Numbered from the stretch's first letter, positions 42,773 to 51,446 are shown. The stretch: 64,000 nucleotides of DNA from Gemmatimonadaceae bacterium (GCA_947457545.1 CANGXD010000004.1:30564-94563); one strand, 5' to 3'. Notes: generated by a model from the sequence alone, not told the origin. Program-made: numbers and translations.

Positions 42773-43543
42773 TCACTCCACGATCGTCCAGCGACCGTCA
42801 ACCGCAGCGCAGCAGAAGTCGAACGGGAGTTCACCACCTTCGGTGAGCCCCCAGAGCACGGGAGCGCCGTTGGCATCGACCGCGCGAATCACGCGTTCTT
42901 CCCCCTCACGTACAAAGCGGATGCCCTCGCTGCGCCGCACACGCCACAGCGGGCTCTCGAACTGGGCACGAAGCGCCTCCCCGAACCTTTCCCGCGCGCG
43001 CTCAAGTGGAAGCGTGAGCGCTGCGGCCACGTCGCGAATCTGGGCGTCGCGCATTGACAGCACAGCCGCGAGGTCACGTGCCGCGAGCGCGTCCCCGTAG
43101 CGAGCCAGCAGGAGCTCGCACTCGGCATCGGAGGCACGCGGGGTCGCGCGGAGCCAGCTCGCTTGCCACGGCACGGCCGCGTCGAACTCTGTCGTCCAGA
43201 CGGTCACCCATCCATCCTGTGTGCGCACTTCGACCGGGTCTCGCAGTGTCCACTCGGCGCGCAGCCCCGTGGAATCTGGAACGGCGCCGCGCACGCCCTC
43301 CCGAATGCTCAGCGAAAGCTTCACCGGCGGTGAGATAGTCACAGAGGTTCCGTCACGCGTATCTGATCGACGAACCGCGAGCGCCACGGTGTTTCGGCCG
43401 CTACGGATCGCGAAGTTTATGACGGCAGACCGCCGGATATCACTGCTGGCCTTCTCATGGGCCACCTTTCGACCGTTCACAAGCACGCGCCACTCGGCGA
43501 GCGCAGCCGTGACGTCGAGGACGAACAGACGCTGATCAGGCAT
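42773..43543 (-). CDS. Effector-linked partner protein (cassette B), possible immunity or chaperone
   Basis: A 256-aa protein, ATG at 43543 overlapping the M15 effector stop by eight bases. The N-terminus is beta-rich (FVLDVTAALAEWRVLVNGRK, then RSGRNTVALAVRRSDTRDG), the middle helical (LLARYGDALAARDLAAVLSM, AALTLPLERARERFGEALRA) and the end a short beta domain with FCCAAVDGRWTIVE. It is the positional and structural counterpart of the 267-aa protein at 32,689. No signal peptide or membrane segment. Function unknown; co-inheritance with the effector suggests immunity or folding support. Confidence 0.75.
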   Translation of the reverse strand: MPDQRLFVLDVTAALAEWRVLVNGRKVAHEKASSDIRRSAVINFAIRSGRNTVALAVRRSDTRDGTSVTISPPVKLSLSIREGVRGAVPDSTGLRAEWTLRDPVEVRTQDGWVTVWTTEFDAAVPWQASWLRATPRASDAECELLLARYGDALAARDLAAVLSMRDAQIRDVAAALTLPLERARERFGEALRAQFESPLWRVRRSEGIRFVREGEERVIRAVDANGAPVLWGLTEGGELPFDFCCAAVDGRWTIVE

Positions 43544-45962
43544 TCAACAGCCTCCAGTTGTTGCAGTCAACGAGGACCTTCGGCTTCAGCGACCATTCAT
43601 ACTCTTTCGAGATCGGATACTCCTTCTCGCGATCGATGAAGCCCCAGAACGCTTTCAGCGTGAGGACGATCGTCAGTGGTGTAAAGGTCAGCGTCCCATC
43701 CAGCATCAGTTTTGCTTCCTCCGGACGAACATTGGTCGCGCACTCCAAGGTTACCTTGGCCGAGACCGACGCATCGACGATGTCTTCAGACATAAGGAAC
43801 AGCTCGCCGGCGATGGCCACGCTGCCTTCGATCGAAATGGTGCCCTTTACTTCGGGCCACACAGAGCGGCTGTTGGCAGGGAAAAAGTGTCGCTCTGCCG
43901 CGAAGCCCGCTTCGGCGGAGACCTCGAACACGAGATAGATACCCGCCCGTACGTACCCGCTCAGTGCCTCGATCCCTGGCGCCGTAAGCAGCGGAATGTG
44001 GATGCCGTCGGGCTCCCACTCCCACACGGAAAGCGAGAGCTCCTGCTTGCAGTAGACCAGATGGCTGTCCGTGTGTTCCGCAAAGGATTGCTTGACGGTG
44101 AGGGACAGTCCCTCTTCCTCTTCCTCCTCCTCCCCACCATCGTCGCCTCGCCCGCTGTCGCTGCCCTTCGTCAGGTCATCGATCGCCTGCTTCACTCGAA
44201 CCACGGCCGCGCCAATCTTCCGTGCCCAGTCTCCGAGGAGCTCGCCCAACACTGCCACGACAATGTTCTCAGGCGTGAACTCGTACTCGACTTCGCCCGT
44301 GGGATACACAAATACGCTAACGATCTGCTCTGTACCGGCGCACGCCGCGACGGCCAGACGGTGCTCGATCGGCGGCGTGTTCTGAAAGGCGAGGAACTTC
44401 CCCATCTCATCGCGGGCGATGGCCTCGATGTCGCCTTCACCGAGCCCGCTGTCCTCGACTTCGTACTTGCTGACGTCGAATCCGTATGACTTGCCGACCA
44501 TTGAGGGGTCGGGATTCTGGTCGGTCTGAACCGAGGACGGCGGCGGCGCCGTGCCTACGCCGGAGCGTTGCCGCGTCGCCGGAAGTTCCGATGGGTCGGT
44601 GCTCGTCAGTTTCCATGCTGGATGCAGAGAGCACGGCTGCTGATTGCGGACTTCGCCATAGACGCGGTCAACCTCACGTTCGTCGTCTGCCACCACCTCC
44701 AGCATGCCATGGCGCGAGCGGCGTCTATGCTCGCATGTCACCTCGACGCGGGTAACGATGCACCGACGCTCAGAGACATCGGGCGCGTTCCGCTCGCTCG
44801 GCGTTGCAATCGGTGGATGGTCGCGCGTGACAGGGGGGTCGGCAGCGGAATGCGCCGAGGGCGGAGTCGCCACTGCCGCCGCGCGCCTGCGCTCAGGAGG
44901 CTTGTGGTCGAGCGGCGCATTGGCGATAGCCTGTCGATCCAACGGCGGGCGCTTCCCGGCGCATCCAACGGGCGGGCTGTCTACTGCCGCACCCGAAAAG
45001 GACTCACTAGCGGCCTTTTTTGACGCGCGCGCGCTGGCCTTCCGTGAACGCTTCGGGGCTGTGGGCTCGCCTTCCACTTCGCGACGGATGGCGTTCCACT
45101 CTCGAATCAGTGGCTTGTCCTCCTTGCGTGTCTCGCTCAGCGGTCTCACGCTGCCGTCGGGCTGGCGACGATCGGGATGGCGCTCGAGAAAGCGCCGATC
45201 GGTCTCCGAAACGACGTTCACGGGACGAGGCGGCGGTTCCGACCCGCGTCGCTCCCGTGTCTTTGGAGGCTCTTCGCAGTTCTCGAGCAGCCGATGAAGT
45301 TCCTGCTTGTCCGGCGTGAACGCATATGCCTTGTATTTTTCGCGCCACGTAAGGCACGGCGTCGGTTCCGAGAACTTCGCAGATGTCAACGCGAAGTGCA
45401 CGAAATTGCGTTCAGGATAGTAGATAATCTGCCCGGCTCGTTCAAAGAACCACACGGGTAGCGCGCCCGGCTTCTCGCTCTTCGTAGCGATTGACAGCGC
45501 ATCGCTGCTGATCAGTTCGAGGATGCCCTCGAAAAGCGCTCGCGGCTTGTCGCACGTGATGTCCGCCGCGCCCATGTGGCAGTGCACGGAGTACTTCTCT
45601 CCCTTCACTGCGCGGTTCAGTTGCGCCGTCCGGTAGCCCGAGAGGATCCGCAGGGGCATTCCGACGTGATCCTGTACCACCTCAAGCAGACGAGCCAGGT
45701 TCGTCGCGACCGGAATGAAGCGCGCCGGGATGTAGCTGACCTTAATCAGGTCGGGGTAGGCGTCCGACACGGCGAACTGACTGAGCATGAAATTCGGCGT
45801 CAACTGCTGGTCCTGCGTGCCCTGATCTTCGCGGTCATGATCACGCGCGACGATCGTGTTGCTTCGGGCACGAGTCTCCGGAAGGTCGAACTCTACGACC
45901 ACGCCCTTTTTCGTGCGGGTACGATTGGTACCCTCTTGCCAGTTGGAGGGCTTCTTACTCAT
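43536..45962 (-). CDS. T6SS effector candidate with N-terminal M15-type peptidase domain (cassette B)
   Basis: An 808-aa protein from ATG at 45962. Residues 55-195 form an M15-type D,D-carboxypeptidase/endopeptidase domain: FMLSQFAVSD, LRILSGYRTAQLNRAVKG, zinc ligands H127 and D134 in SVHCHMGAADI, and H189 in NFVHFAL. Residues 230-480 are a basic, Pro/Ser/Arg-rich linker. A helical region with a Glu-run near 630 follows, then a C-terminal beta-rich domain (RAGIYLVFEVSAEAGFAAER, SIEGSVAIAGELFLMSEDIV, FTPLTIVLTLKAFWGFIDRE) that resembles the C-terminus of the effector at 31,001. The likely target is peptidoglycan peptides. It overlaps both adaptor and partner genes. Effector status is from domain and context. 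Confidence 0.88.
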   Translation of the reverse strand: MSKKPSNWQEGTNRTRTKKGVVVEFDLPETRARSNTIVARDHDREDQGTQDQQLTPNFMLSQFAVSDAYPDLIKVSYIPARFIPVATNLARLLEVVQDHVGMPLRILSGYRTAQLNRAVKGEKYSVHCHMGAADITCDKPRALFEGILELISSDALSIATKSEKPGALPVWFFERAGQIIYYPERNFVHFALTSAKFSEPTPCLTWREKYKAYAFTPDKQELHRLLENCEEPPKTRERRGSEPPPRPVNVVSETDRRFLERHPDRRQPDGSVRPLSETRKEDKPLIREWNAIRREVEGEPTAPKRSRKASARASKKAASESFSGAAVDSPPVGCAGKRPPLDRQAIANAPLDHKPPERRRAAAVATPPSAHSAADPPVTRDHPPIATPSERNAPDVSERRCIVTRVEVTCEHRRRSRHGMLEVVADDEREVDRVYGEVRNQQPCSLHPAWKLTSTDPSELPATRQRSGVGTAPPPSSVQTDQNPDPSMVGKSYGFDVSKYEVEDSGLGEGDIEAIARDEMGKFLAFQNTPPIEHRLAVAACAGTEQIVSVFVYPTGEVEYEFTPENIVVAVLGELLGDWARKIGAAVVRVKQAIDDLTKGSDSGRGDDGGEEEEEEEGLSLTVKQSFAEHTDSHLVYCKQELSLSVWEWEPDGIHIPLLTAPGIEALSGYVRAGIYLVFEVSAEAGFAAERHFFPANSRSVWPEVKGTISIEGSVAIAGELFLMSEDIVDASVSAKVTLECATNVRPEEAKLMLDGTLTFTPLTIVLTLKAFWGFIDREKEYPISKEYEWSLKPKVLVDCNNWRLLNA

Positions 45963-46356
45963 TGGTCTGATTTAGGTTTGCCACAGCCCAGTCATAAGCG
46001 ATCTCTGCACGCTCGGTTTCCGAGCGGCTGCGGTCGCGCAGGAATGCCACCACCCGCGCGTGGCGGGGCCGGAGGTCGAAGTCGCGTCCGAGCAACAGCT
46101 CCAGCAACACGATCAGAACGACCGGGTACTCGCGTCTCAACCCATAGCCGTCCGCGATCTGGACGGCATGCCGAATATCGCCGCGCAGGGCCTCATCACT
46201 ACGAAGCGTCACCTCGTCGGCATGGTGGATGCGTAGATGTCTGAGCACACGCGTCTCAAAGTCGAGGTAAGTCGCCACCTGCATCTTTTCCAGCATCTCC
46301 GGAGACACCGTGAGCGGCGCCGGAGTCATGGGCGCATTCGGGGCGGGCATGGTCAT
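45955..46356 (-). CDS. Small helical T6SS-associated adaptor (cassette B)
   Basis: 133 aa from ATG at 46356, which overlaps the DUF4123 stop (ATGA). Core: LTVSPEMLEKMQVATYLDFE, TRVLRHLRIHHADEV, LRGDIRHAVQIADGYGLRRE, YPVVLIVLLELLLG. It aligns in layout with the adaptors at 30,412 and 36,196. The stop overlaps the M15 effector start by eight bases. It probably helps load that effector together with the DUF4123 protein. Confidence 0.78.
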   Translation of the reverse strand: MTMPAPNAPMTPAPLTVSPEMLEKMQVATYLDFETRVLRHLRIHHADEVTLRSDEALRGDIRHAVQIADGYGLRREYPVVLIVLLELLLGRDFDLRPRHARVVAFLRDRSRSETERAEIAYDWAVANLNQTNE

Positions 46357-46871
46357 GCGGCAGGCTCCGGTGCAGGATCGTGCCACCAGGTGAGGAGTTC
46401 CTCGGCGTCCCAACCACCGAGCCGGACAATGCCGGTGCAAAAAGCACGGCGCTCCAAAGGCGGTGCGTGCTCGAGATACAGCGGCAGCACCCGCGGATCA
46501 TAAAAGCGGAAGAAGAGCGCCTTTCCATCCGGCGTCTGCACCTTCACGAACTGTTGGAAGTGCTGTAGCAGCTCGGGTAAAGTGCGTCGCGACTCCAGTA
46601 GAATCCCCCATGAATCACGCGGCAGCGTGTCACGCACCCACTGAAGCAGCCCTTCGTCCAAACGCACGATCCAGCCGCCGATAGCCCAGTCGTTCTGCTC
46701 CGGCGTCCCGTCGTAGAGACACGCCGCTTGCTTCCCCCGCAGCGGCAACAGCACGTGGGCGATATCGGGAATGTCGCAGGCGTCGATGAGGGCCCACAGA
46801 TGGCCAAGTCGCATCGTACGCCGAAGCCACACCTGGTCCTCAGCGCGGGTGAAGACGTTCGGATCGGTCAC
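46353..46871 (-). CDS. DUF4123 T6SS effector adaptor/chaperone (cassette B)
   Basis: A 172-aa DUF4123 protein. GTG at 46871 overlaps the PAAR stop (GTGA) and the reading frame upstream of it is a shadow of the PAAR gene. Conserved blocks: LWALIDACDIPDIAHVLLPL, ACLYDGTPEQNDWAIGGWIV, SWGILLESRRTLPELLQHFQ and FFRFYDPRVLPLYLEHAPPL. The paralogue in cassette A is at 29,852. The family binds an effector's N-terminal region and hands it to the VgrG-PAAR spike; the expected cargo is the M15 effector two genes on. Confidence 0.9.
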   Translation of the reverse strand: MTDPNVFTRAEDQVWLRRTMRLGHLWALIDACDIPDIAHVLLPLRGKQAACLYDGTPEQNDWAIGGWIVRLDEGLLQWVRDTLPRDSWGILLESRRTLPELLQHFQQFVKVQTPDGKALFFRFYDPRVLPLYLEHAPPLERRAFCTGIVRLGGWDAEELLTWWHDPAPEPAA

Positions 46872-47560
46872 ACGGGCTTCCACAGATCCTGATCCAAGTG
46901 GGGCATCGTGATGTCCGCGGAACCCGGGGCGATGTCGTCCATGCGCACGATCCCCTTCTCGTCGGTGAACAGCTCCCGCGTCTTGCCTTCGGCGTCCTTT
47001 ATCTGCACGCGCTCGCCGCGCAGCGGCTTGCCGCCGTCGTCCACGACCTCCACCTCGATCCAGCTGCGCTTGGCGGGTGTCGGCGGCGTGCGGGAGCCCT
47101 GCGTGGGCGGCGGGGTTGCTGGCCCGAATGTTGGCCCGTCGGCGTGGGTCCCGGTGGTGATCTCGCCCTGCGACTTGCTGTTGCAGTTGCAGGAGGTGTA
47201 CGACGCCGCAATGGACCGCCCCTCGGACATCGTTCTTGCCTGCGGACTCCCGGCGCCTCCGCTGTCGCCAATCAGCACCGTCGGACACCCAACGGTGATG
47301 GTTCCACCGTGTGCCGTGGTGTCGGTCACACGCGCGGCAGGCTTGCCTTCGATGAGGCACACGAAGGACCCCTTGATGATCACATCCGGCGGCCCGACAC
47401 ATACGCACTGCGCACCGACCATCGCCGCCGGCAGTCCGGCGATAAGCGTTTTGACGGCGCCCGGTCCAACGATGGGGCCCCCCACGTGCGGTACCGGTGG
47501 CACCCCTGGAGTGACCATCGGGCACACGTGCATGTCCATGAGTCGGGCAGCTGGGAACAT
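46868..47560 (-). CDS. PAAR-domain T6SS spike-tip protein with Ig-like C-terminal extension (cassette B)
   Basis: A 230-aa protein (ATG at 47560). Residues 1-100 are PAAR: MHVCPMVTPGVPPVPHVGGP, TLIAGLPAAMVGAQCVCVGP, GKPAARVTDTTAHGG. A Pro/Thr-rich linker is followed by an approximately 60-residue Ig-like extension (WIEVEVVDDGGKPLRGERVQ, IKDAEGKTRELFTDEKGIVR, DDIAPGSADITMP), a module often placed after T6SS PAAR or VgrG tips to dock cargo. It begins the leftward five-gene cassette B, with GTGA overlap to DUF4123. The PAAR cores of cassettes A and B are clear paralogues; the C-termini differ. Confidence 0.92.
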   Translation of the reverse strand: MFPAARLMDMHVCPMVTPGVPPVPHVGGPIVGPGAVKTLIAGLPAAMVGAQCVCVGPPDVIIKGSFVCLIEGKPAARVTDTTAHGGTITVGCPTVLIGDSGGAGSPQARTMSEGRSIAASYTSCNCNSKSQGEITTGTHADGPTFGPATPPPTQGSRTPPTPAKRSWIEVEVVDDGGKPLRGERVQIKDAEGKTRELFTDEKGIVRMDDIAPGSADITMPHLDQDLWKPV

Positions 47561-47680
47561 GATTCAGTCAATGAGTACGGTGAGTGCGGCGCTGCGAGCT
47601 GTTCGACGGATCATCGGCTGGCGCGGATCAGGACCGACCGCGCGGAAGACATCGTCACGTATAGGGGTGAAAGCCATCGA

Positions 47681-48772
47681 TCAGCGCCTGCTCATGAGCG
47701 CAGCGTCTACATTCGCCAGCGCCGCCGGTGTGCCCACGAGTTTTACGGACGCGTCAAGCTCGCACTGCGCCAGTGTCCAAGCGCCGATTCGGGCCGCGTC
47801 GACCTGTTGGGGTCCGGCGAGCTTGCCGCCCCGATGACCGAGGGTCAGCGACGCGCCGGCAAGGTCGAGTCCTTCCACGGTGCACGCTTCAAAGCGAACG
47901 CCGTGCTCCACGGCCGATCGCGCAAACCTCGGGCCGTGCACGGCCGTTTCCGCCATGCTCACCTCACTCACCACGCATCCGATGAACGACGGCTCCACCA
48001 GCGCCTTGACCGACGTAATGGCGACGCGGCCGACGGTCTGCGCAATCATCGCGAGCCCGGTGACATCGGAACCACCGGCGATAGTGCACTCGTCTACACT
48101 CCCCTCGCCGAAGCGGAACGACCGGACAACGACATCATGCAGCGCGAGCGTCCCGACCACGACGTGCGACCATTCCCCCTGCACCACCTCGCCGCCGGTG
48201 ATGCGAACGGTGTCGAAGACCCCGCCACTCGCCCGTACCTGATGCAGCGTACACCCCGTACACGTCAGCGATTCAATGTGGCACTCCTCGAGCTGCACCG
48301 ATGACAAGCGCGTGTCAGTCGCGGTCGCGCGCTTGAGGCGTACCTGCTCAAGCCCGATCGCCGATGCTTCCGCCGCCGTGAGCGTCATGCCGTCAATCGT
48401 CGCATCGGCTACGGTCACGTCAGCGAAGAGCCCCCCTGATACCGTCATGTCGCGAATGGTACCACCACGTAGCCGAACGCCCTCGATCTGGCATTGGGCA
48501 AACACGACGTTCACGAGCATGGGCGCCGTCGCCTGGAGCTGGGAAAGCGCGCAATCGCGAAACTCGACGTTGGCGAGTCGCAGCGCCGAGAACTGCAGCA
48601 GGTCCATGTCGGTGTCCTCGACGACACCGCCGCTCAACTCGAGCCGAACAGGGCCGGCCGACGAGACGCGATACCCCTTGAACGGCCATTGGCCCTGGCG
48701 AGTCATCTGCGCGAGGGCCTCCGGCCTTTCAAGCAACGCAAGCAGTTCCGGCGGAGCGTCAGGTCGTGGCAT
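47681..48772 (-). CDS. Pentapeptide-repeat protein of the T6SS region
   Basis: A 363-aa protein. After an approximately 40-residue helical N-terminus (MPRPDAPPELLALLERPEAL) almost the whole chain is pentapeptide-like: LRLANVEFRDCALSQLQA, VNVVFAQCQIEGVRLRGG and ADVTVADATIDGMTL, with a Leu/Phe/Val every five residues predicting a right-handed quadrilateral beta-helix. No signal peptide. Pentapeptide proteins are common in T6SS effector loci, in some cases as carrier domains, but their job is not settled. A truncated, frameshifted copy of its N-terminus lies at 36,984. It is divergent from the ubiquitin-like membrane protein. Confidence 0.85.
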   Translation of the reverse strand: MPRPDAPPELLALLERPEALAQMTRQGQWPFKGYRVSSAGPVRLELSGGVVEDTDMDLLQFSALRLANVEFRDCALSQLQATAPMLVNVVFAQCQIEGVRLRGGTIRDMTVSGGLFADVTVADATIDGMTLTAAEASAIGLEQVRLKRATATDTRLSSVQLEECHIESLTCTGCTLHQVRASGGVFDTVRITGGEVVQGEWSHVVVGTLALHDVVVRSFRFGEGSVDECTIAGGSDVTGLAMIAQTVGRVAITSVKALVEPSFIGCVVSEVSMAETAVHGPRFARSAVEHGVRFEACTVEGLDLAGASLTLGHRGGKLAGPQQVDAARIGAWTLAQCELDASVKLVGTPAALANVDAALMSRR

Positions 48773-48938
48773 TCTCGTGCAAAGTCAAAGAGGAGGGAAT
48801 GTGAATATGTGGAGCCGTGGGCGGTTCGGCCATCGGTGCTCTGTTGCCGCACCACAGCACCATATGCTTGCGCCTCAGCTGCAGACGTAACACTATTGCC
48901 GCTAGTCGGTCGCGGCTTACATCTTTCGCATTGAAGCA

Positions 48939-50114
48939 GTGCCATCCTATCAAGTAACCTTTGCGTCGCTCGATGGCCCGCAGGCCACGCGCTTCACCTT
49001 TGACGACGACGCCCCGCTCGAGGTGCAGGTCCCGCAAGTCGTCGAAGAGATGCGACTGCGCGGGCTGGTCATTCAGGGCGCCCCCGACGACGAGCTGGTC
49101 GTGCTTTGGAACGGCGCCGAGGTGGACCTCCGCCGCTCTCCGCGCGATTTGGGGCTGCAGGTGGCGCGCCCCCTCGAACTGCGCATGCGCCCCCGGCCCG
49201 TGCAAAGCCACACCATTGTGGCCGCGCACTATTTCACCAAGGCGGGCTACGCCGGCACCCTGCTCGGGGCATCGGCCGCCACCGTCGCCTGGATGATCGG
49301 GCTGCTCATTACCGACATTTCCCGGCTGCCGCTCTCCTACGCCGCACTCGACCTCCTCGCGGCGCTGCTCTTCGGAGGGATCACCGGGGCCGCATTGCAC
49401 GGTTTCAGTGCCTATCGGCGCTTCCAGCCGGCCGCCACCGCCGCGATCATCGGGCTCGCGACGGGCGCGCTCGGAGCCGCCCTCGGCGCCGGCGCCGCGC
49501 TCTCGCTGCGCGAACTCGCCGGTGATGCGCCCAGCTACGGGGCGCTGTTTGCCTTGCGTATTCTCGCCTGGATGCTCACCGTGGCCGGCGCCGGGATCGC
49601 GCTCGCCCTGCTCACCACGCGGCGGGCCTCGCTGCTCGCGATCACAGCGCTCTTTGCCATCGGGAGCGGGCTCTTCGCCGCCATCGTTTTCAACTTCCCA
49701 GGCCCCACGGCGCTCTGGCAGGGCGTGAGCTTCCTTACCTGTGGCGCCGCCCTGGGCTACGCCATAGTCGCCTGGCCGCTGCGCAGCGGACGTGCATTCC
49801 TCGAAGTGGAAGCCGTCGAGCGGAAGCTCGTCGGCGTGCTCGCCGCGCGGACGACTGTGCTGACCGATCAGATGCAAACACCCATTGCCGCCATTGGCCG
49901 TACAGGGCGCCCGGAACGCCCCGTCGCCTACGCGTGGTTCGACGGCGCGCGGGTCGTGGTGACACCGGTCGAGGTGTCACCGGGCGCGACACGTGGAGCC
50001 GCCGCCCGAATCAGCGGTACCCCACTCGAACGCGCCGTCCTGCTCGGCGACGGGGAGTCGGTGGAGGTGGGCGAAACCCGCTGGCGCCTCCACGTGGTTG
50101 GAGAGGTCGCGTGA
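48939..50114 (+). CDS. Membrane protein with N-terminal ubiquitin-like domain and FHA-like C-terminus
   Basis: 391 aa from GTG at 48939. Residues 1-85 fit a ubiquitin-like beta-grasp (YQVTFASLDGPQATRFTFDD, LRGLVIQGAPDDELVVLWNG, RSPRDLGLQVARPLELRM), as in the YukD/EccD proteins of type VII systems. About six membrane helices follow (residues 100-300; e.g. TVAWMIGLLI, LDLLAALLFGGITGAALHGF, IILAL-type stretches). The last 60 residues end ISGTPLERAVLLGDGESVEV then GETRWRLHVVGE, resembling the end of an FHA domain. It overlaps the vWA gene (TGATG) and is about 1.5 kb ahead of tssB. A regulatory or membrane-platform role in the T6SS is possible; EccD itself has 11 helices. Confidence 0.75.
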   Translation: MPSYQVTFASLDGPQATRFTFDDDAPLEVQVPQVVEEMRLRGLVIQGAPDDELVVLWNGAEVDLRRSPRDLGLQVARPLELRMRPRPVQSHTIVAAHYFTKAGYAGTLLGASAATVAWMIGLLITDISRLPLSYAALDLLAALLFGGITGAALHGFSAYRRFQPAATAAIIGLATGALGAALGAGAALSLRELAGDAPSYGALFALRILAWMLTVAGAGIALALLTTRRASLLAITALFAIGSGLFAAIVFNFPGPTALWQGVSFLTCGAALGYAIVAWPLRSGRAFLEVEAVERKLVGVLAARTTVLTDQMQTPIAAIGRTGRPERPVAYAWFDGARVVVTPVEVSPGATRGAAARISGTPLERAVLLGDGESVEVGETRWRLHVVGEVA

Positions 50115-51433
50115 TGCGCATGCGATGGTCCGCAGCGCTCTGCGCGGCCCTGAGTCTGGCGGGTCCCCTCGCGGCACAACCTTCCGCGACCGCACAGGTC
50201 GAAACGCGGCTACGGCGCTGTCACCCGGCGTCGGCGGCGGTCTGTGTGGAACTCGTTGGTGAATTGCCGCAGGGCAGTACGCCAGAGGGGGGGGCCGAAC
50301 GCACCCGCAGCCTGCGGATGGGCAACGCGTCGTTCGTCGAGGACCGCAACGAACTCGCCGGTGGTGCATTCAAGCCCGCGTATCTGCTCATTCTGATGGA
50401 CGTCAGCGGGAGCATGCTCGCCCGCGGCGGCGGCGCCGCCGCCGTCACACGCTTCGAAAGCACCCGCACCGCCCTCAATGCCTTCCTGTCGAAGTTGGCC
50501 GCCGACAACCTCCCCGTCCGCGTGGCGATCGCACCGTTCGGCAGCGAACGGGTAGATGCCACGATCGGCGCCACCGTGTTCCGTCCTGCACGACAGGCAC
50601 TCGCCGACCTCGCCCGTATCCCCGCGCCGTCGCCGCAGGCCAACACGGCGCTGTATTCGGCGGTGCGCGCCGCCGCGCGGCGCATCGCGCGCGAGCGCAA
50701 GACCCGGACGAACGTTCGGGCCCTGCTGCTCGTCGTCAGCGACGGTCGCAACGATGTGGGCCAGGACCGCACGCTGCTCCCCAACGATAGCCTCGTGGCC
50801 GCGACGACCGCGCTGCGGGAAGCGGGGGTTGACCCCGTCCTCCTCGGCATCGGCGACAACATCCCCGAAGCGCAACTCGACTCCCTCGCCATCGGATCGA
50901 CAGCGCCGTATCTCACGACCGCCGATGCCGCCGGGAGTATCGCCACGAAGCTGTTCGCGATTCGCACGGATTTGCAGGAGCGACGTGTCGTTTTCTGGAC
51001 AACGGAAGAAGTCGCCACGCTTGGCCGTATCGTACGTGACGCGGGGCTTTCTGATCCGACCCGCTCGCAAATGACCCTGCCGATCGCCTGGACCCCACCG
51101 TTGCTGGCGCTCCCGGCGTTCGAATTCGCGACCGACTCCTCGCTCGGCGCGGCGTGGGCGCAAGGGCGGGATGTGGACGGCGGAGGGATGCTCGCGGGAC
51201 GTGCCCTGTACGCTGGACTCCTGCTGCTGCTCTGCGCCGCGGGTTGGCTGATCGTACCGCGGTGGCTCTGGCCGCCAGTCGTCATCGAGCGCGACGTACG
51301 CCGTGATGCGGCCGACGTCCCCGCCGTGAGCGGGACAGCGGATTCCGCCGGAGGACTGCGGCGTGGGGTCAAGGAAGTCGCGCCGCGCGGCCCACATGTC
51401 GACACCGCGGAATTCCCGGTAATCGGCGTGTGA
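50114..51433 (+). CDS. vWA-domain protein with signal peptide and C-terminal membrane anchor
   Basis: 439 aa from ATG at 50114 (GTG at 50111 is possible; the previous stop overlaps). A signal peptide (ALCAALSLAGPLAAQ) is followed by a von Willebrand A domain at about 95-290 with the MIDAS motif DVSGSM, a Thr in QANTALYSAV and SDGRND. A transmembrane segment (LLLLLCAAGWLIVPRWLW) precedes a short cytoplasmic tail. vWA proteins bind ligands through a metal ion; Bat and T6SS-linked membrane examples exist. It is coupled to the ubiquitin-like membrane protein and lies 150 bp upstream of tssB. Whether it serves the T6SS is open. Confidence 0.85.
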   Translation: MRMRWSAALCAALSLAGPLAAQPSATAQVETRLRRCHPASAAVCVELVGELPQGSTPEGGAERTRSLRMGNASFVEDRNELAGGAFKPAYLLILMDVSGSMLARGGGAAAVTRFESTRTALNAFLSKLAADNLPVRVAIAPFGSERVDATIGATVFRPARQALADLARIPAPSPQANTALYSAVRAAARRIARERKTRTNVRALLLVVSDGRNDVGQDRTLLPNDSLVAATTALREAGVDPVLLGIGDNIPEAQLDSLAIGSTAPYLTTADAAGSIATKLFAIRTDLQERRVVFWTTEEVATLGRIVRDAGLSDPTRSQMTLPIAWTPPLLALPAFEFATDSSLGAAWAQGRDVDGGGMLAGRALYAGLLLLLCAAGWLIVPRWLWPPVVIERDVRRDAADVPAVSGTADSAGGLRRGVKEVAPRGPHVDTAEFPVIGV

Positions 51434-51446
51434 ACGCGACCGTTCC

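Noticed and set aside
46871..47525. Upstream extension of the cassette B DUF4123 gene to 390 codons
   Set aside because: The extension is a shadow of the PAAR gene; the GTG at 46871 overlaps the PAAR stop and begins the conserved domain.
25261..48772. Genomic island or prophage with integrase and att sites
   Set aside because: No integrase, transposase, tRNA-flanked repeat or IS terminal repeats could be found; shuffling evidence is limited to the two gene remnants and paralogous cassettes.
48759..49877. 372-codon minus-strand frame opposite the ubiquitin-like membrane protein
   Set aside because: Gly/Arg/Glu-rich low-complexity translation without motifs; the plus strand has membrane helices and the operon overlap.
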